From contig CAYRMV010000155.1 of NCBI GenBank assembly GCA_964425255.1, positions 1-7,727 of the forward strand: a DNA stretch of 7,727 nt, given 5' to 3'. The notes beneath the pieces are model-generated. The model was not told the origin of the DNA. It did no database searches and worked only from the letters and a program-made list of their open reading frames with translations. A program made the translations under genes and the position numbers. This DNA comes from CAYRMV01 sp964425255. GTDB lineage: Bacteria > Bacteroidota > Bacteroidia > Flavobacteriales_D > Crocinitomicaceae. Numbering within the stretch: position 1 is the first letter of the stretch; each line of letters opens with the position of its first letter. Shown here one piece after another: positions 6,487 to 7,727 of this stretch.

Positions 6487-7727
6487 TCTACAACTTTTAT
6501 TTTACCTGTAACCACATCATTGATTAATGTTTTACGGAGTTCTTTTAAGGTGGATATTTGTTTTTGGATATTGTTTATTATTTTGTCAATAACAAGGGTT
6601 TTTTGATCTAAAAAATTAACAATATCTTTTTGCTCAATCAAATTATCAGGAACATAAACTATAAAATCATTGACTTTTTCCATTTTTAAGTTGATACGTG
6701 TAAACCCTTTACCCTCAACAATTAATAGGTTTCTGTAATAATCTGAAAGTAACAGATAATTTAGAAAATATGGGTTACAAAGCTTCTTTTTTAGCCTAAA
6801 ACCTTTACAAAAACTATTTAAATAAGTATCATCAATTTCTTCTGCTAAAACGGCTGATTTACCAATATCTCCATAGCCTTCAGAACTCATTAAAAAGAAA
6901 ATATCACCTTCTTTAACCTTGTTCTGTTTTTCGCCTTCATAAACTACAACCGTACCTAAGTGGTCTTTCTTTAAATAAGTATTGTTAGCAATGTTTGTAA
7001 ATGGTATAAATCCTTTGTTATCAGGGTTGTCGTCTTGATTAAAGTCATCACCACTTTTACCTGACAAACCACTATAAAGAAAACCTAAGTCTTTAAGACG
7101 TTTTTTTGACCACGTTGATGGAGTTTCAAAGCCTAAATCATTTTCCTGTAATAATGCTGAATTATCTAACCCTTTTGTTACCGTTTCATTAATGATGCTT
7201 TTACGTAGCTCTTTGTAATAGTCAATTTTCTTTTCTAAAAGATTTACTTTTTTGTCGATTGCTTGGGTTTTGTTGTCTAGGTATTTTGTAATATTTGATT
7301 GTTCTTCTACTGGAGGAAAACAAAATTCTAAACTTTTAAAATCATCTTTATAAAGCGCACCAATTGTTGTTGATTTATTTCTTAGATTCAATTGATAAGA
7401 ACCAAAAGAAGAAATCAAAAAATAATATGCAAATTTTGGTGAAATTACGTTTTCTAGTAAACGAGCTAAATATAAGTTAGGAGCAAGTGATGCTGGATAT
7501 TTAGTCAAAGGCATTAAGTATATTCGACCTATGTCACCTCTTTTTGCTAAAAGTAATTCTCCTCCATATAATTTACTTTTTTTTAAATAATCATATGTTA
7601 ACTTATCTATCCATATAAAATCATTAATTAAATCTCTTTCTTCAGAATATTTTTCTAAGTCTGTTGTTCTTACAAACCATGCAAATTTATTGGAATCTTT
7701 TTCAACGCGATTAACATTTTTAGCAAT
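6483..7727 (-). CDS. hsdS: Type I restriction-modification specificity subunit HsdS, 5'-truncated by window edge
   Basis: This is the DNA-recognition subunit of a type I restriction-modification complex. It directs HsdM methylation and HsdR cleavage to a bipartite target. The frame stays open from an internal Met at 7514 through to 7727, adding 71 residues that include GGELLLAKRGDIGRIYLMP, a typical HsdS target-recognition-domain signature. The Met at 7514 is therefore not the start, and 414 residues are visible. The order seen is the end of recognition domain 1 (visible residues 1-137), a central helical conserved region (about 138-187, PPVEEQSNI...KELRKSIINETV), recognition domain 2 (about 188-359) and a C-terminal conserved helix region (about 360-414, EQKDIVNFLDQKT...KELRKTLINDVV). 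Both half-subunits are present, so two half-sites are expected; the recognised bases cannot be predicted. Judging by usual family length, only a few tens of N-terminal residues are missing. The TGA stop overlaps the hsdR ATG. hsdM is not in the window and probably lies upstream. Confidence 0.95.
   Translation of the reverse strand: MAKNVNRVEKDSNKFAWFVRTTDLEKYSEERDLINDFIWIDKLTYDYLKKSKLYGGELLLAKRGDIGRIYLMPLTKYPASLAPNLYLARLLENVISPKFAYYFLISSFGSYQLNLRNKSTTIGALYKDDFKSLEFCFPPVEEQSNITKYLDNKTQAIDKKVNLLEKKIDYYKELRKSIINETVTKGLDNSALLQENDLGFETPSTWSKKRLKDLGFLYSGLSGKSGDDFNQDDNPDNKGFIPFTNIANNTYLKKDHLGTVVVYEGEKQNKVKEGDIFFLMSSEGYGDIGKSAVLAEEIDDTYLNSFCKGFRLKKKLCNPYFLNYLLLSDYYRNLLIVEGKGFTRINLKMEKVNDFIVYVPDNLIEQKDIVNFLDQKTLVIDKIINNIQKQISTLKELRKTLINDVVTGKIKVVE
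6486..6650 (-). repeat. HsdS C-terminal conserved region, second copy of the half-repeat
   Basis: This is the second conserved helical region of HsdS (visible residues 360-414), matching the central copy at 7167-7316 in protein sequence and less closely in DNA. In type I S subunits the two helices pair as a coiled coil that separates the two target recognition domains. It ends in TGKIKVVE just before the stop that overlaps hsdR. Confidence 0.8.
7167..7316 (-). repeat. HsdS central conserved region, first copy of the intragenic half-repeat
   Basis: This segment encodes the central spacer helix of HsdS (visible residues 138-187), which docks on HsdM and sets the distance between the two half-sites. 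It is homologous to the C-terminal region at 6486-6650. Aligning the 46 residues that start at the shared EQ by hand gives 22 identities, including LD-KT--IDK and KELRK--IN--VT. This internal repeat is a known feature of HsdS, and recombination between such copies can exchange recognition domains. Confidence 0.8.

Noticed and set aside
6483..7514. Met at 7514 as the real HsdS start
   Set aside because: The same frame continues without a stop to 7727 and encodes a typical recognition-domain signature (GGELLLAKRGDIGRIYL), so the gene begins beyond the window.
1..7727. CRISPR array, tRNA, insertion sequence or integration site
   Set aside because: No regularly spaced repeats, cloverleaf-like sequence, transposase motifs or terminal inverted repeats were seen; coding sequence fills nearly the entire window.

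Overview
The window is AT-rich (about one third GC by eye) and every supported gene lies on the minus strand, so it reads from right to left. The low GC, the weak or absent Shine-Dalgarno sequences, the A-rich translation starts and the tightly overlapping genes suggest a Bacteroidota chromosome or accessory island. No ribosomal RNA or housekeeping gene is present to settle this. Everything recognisable belongs to bacterial anti-phage defence.

From right to left: (1) 7727-6483 is the 3' part of a type I restriction specificity gene (hsdS). It is still open at the right edge, so its start, and probably hsdM, lie outside. (2) 6486-3148 is a full-length type I restriction motor and nuclease subunit (hsdR), coupled to hsdS by an ATGA stop/start overlap. 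(3) 3151-2090, coupled to hsdR by a second ATGA overlap, encodes a 353-residue protein. I read it as a chimera: a small two-helix membrane module (residues 1 to about 80) joined to the last ~270 residues of a large type IIG/Eco57I-like adenine DNA methyltransferase, without its catalytic domain. (4) 2100-1438 encodes a protein of about 220 residues with weak ADP-ribosyltransferase-like features. (5) 1433-237 encodes an unrecognised 398-residue protein with a possible PD-(D/E)xK nuclease motif. (6) 224-1 is the beginning of an AbiGi-like abortive-infection gene, cut by the left edge.

Gaps between genes run from 4-11 base overlaps to 12 bases. No terminator or clear promoter interrupts the series, so it may be one transcript. 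The first two genes form the classic type I restriction machinery: HsdS chooses the site, and HsdR translocates and cuts. The three genes after it look like a cargo module between hsdR and the AbiGi-like gene: a membrane/methyltransferase-tail chimera, a possible ADP-ribosyltransferase and a possible nuclease. This trio is the most likely undescribed system in the window. Its joint function is inference. No RNA genes, CRISPR arrays, insertion sequences or attachment sites were seen.
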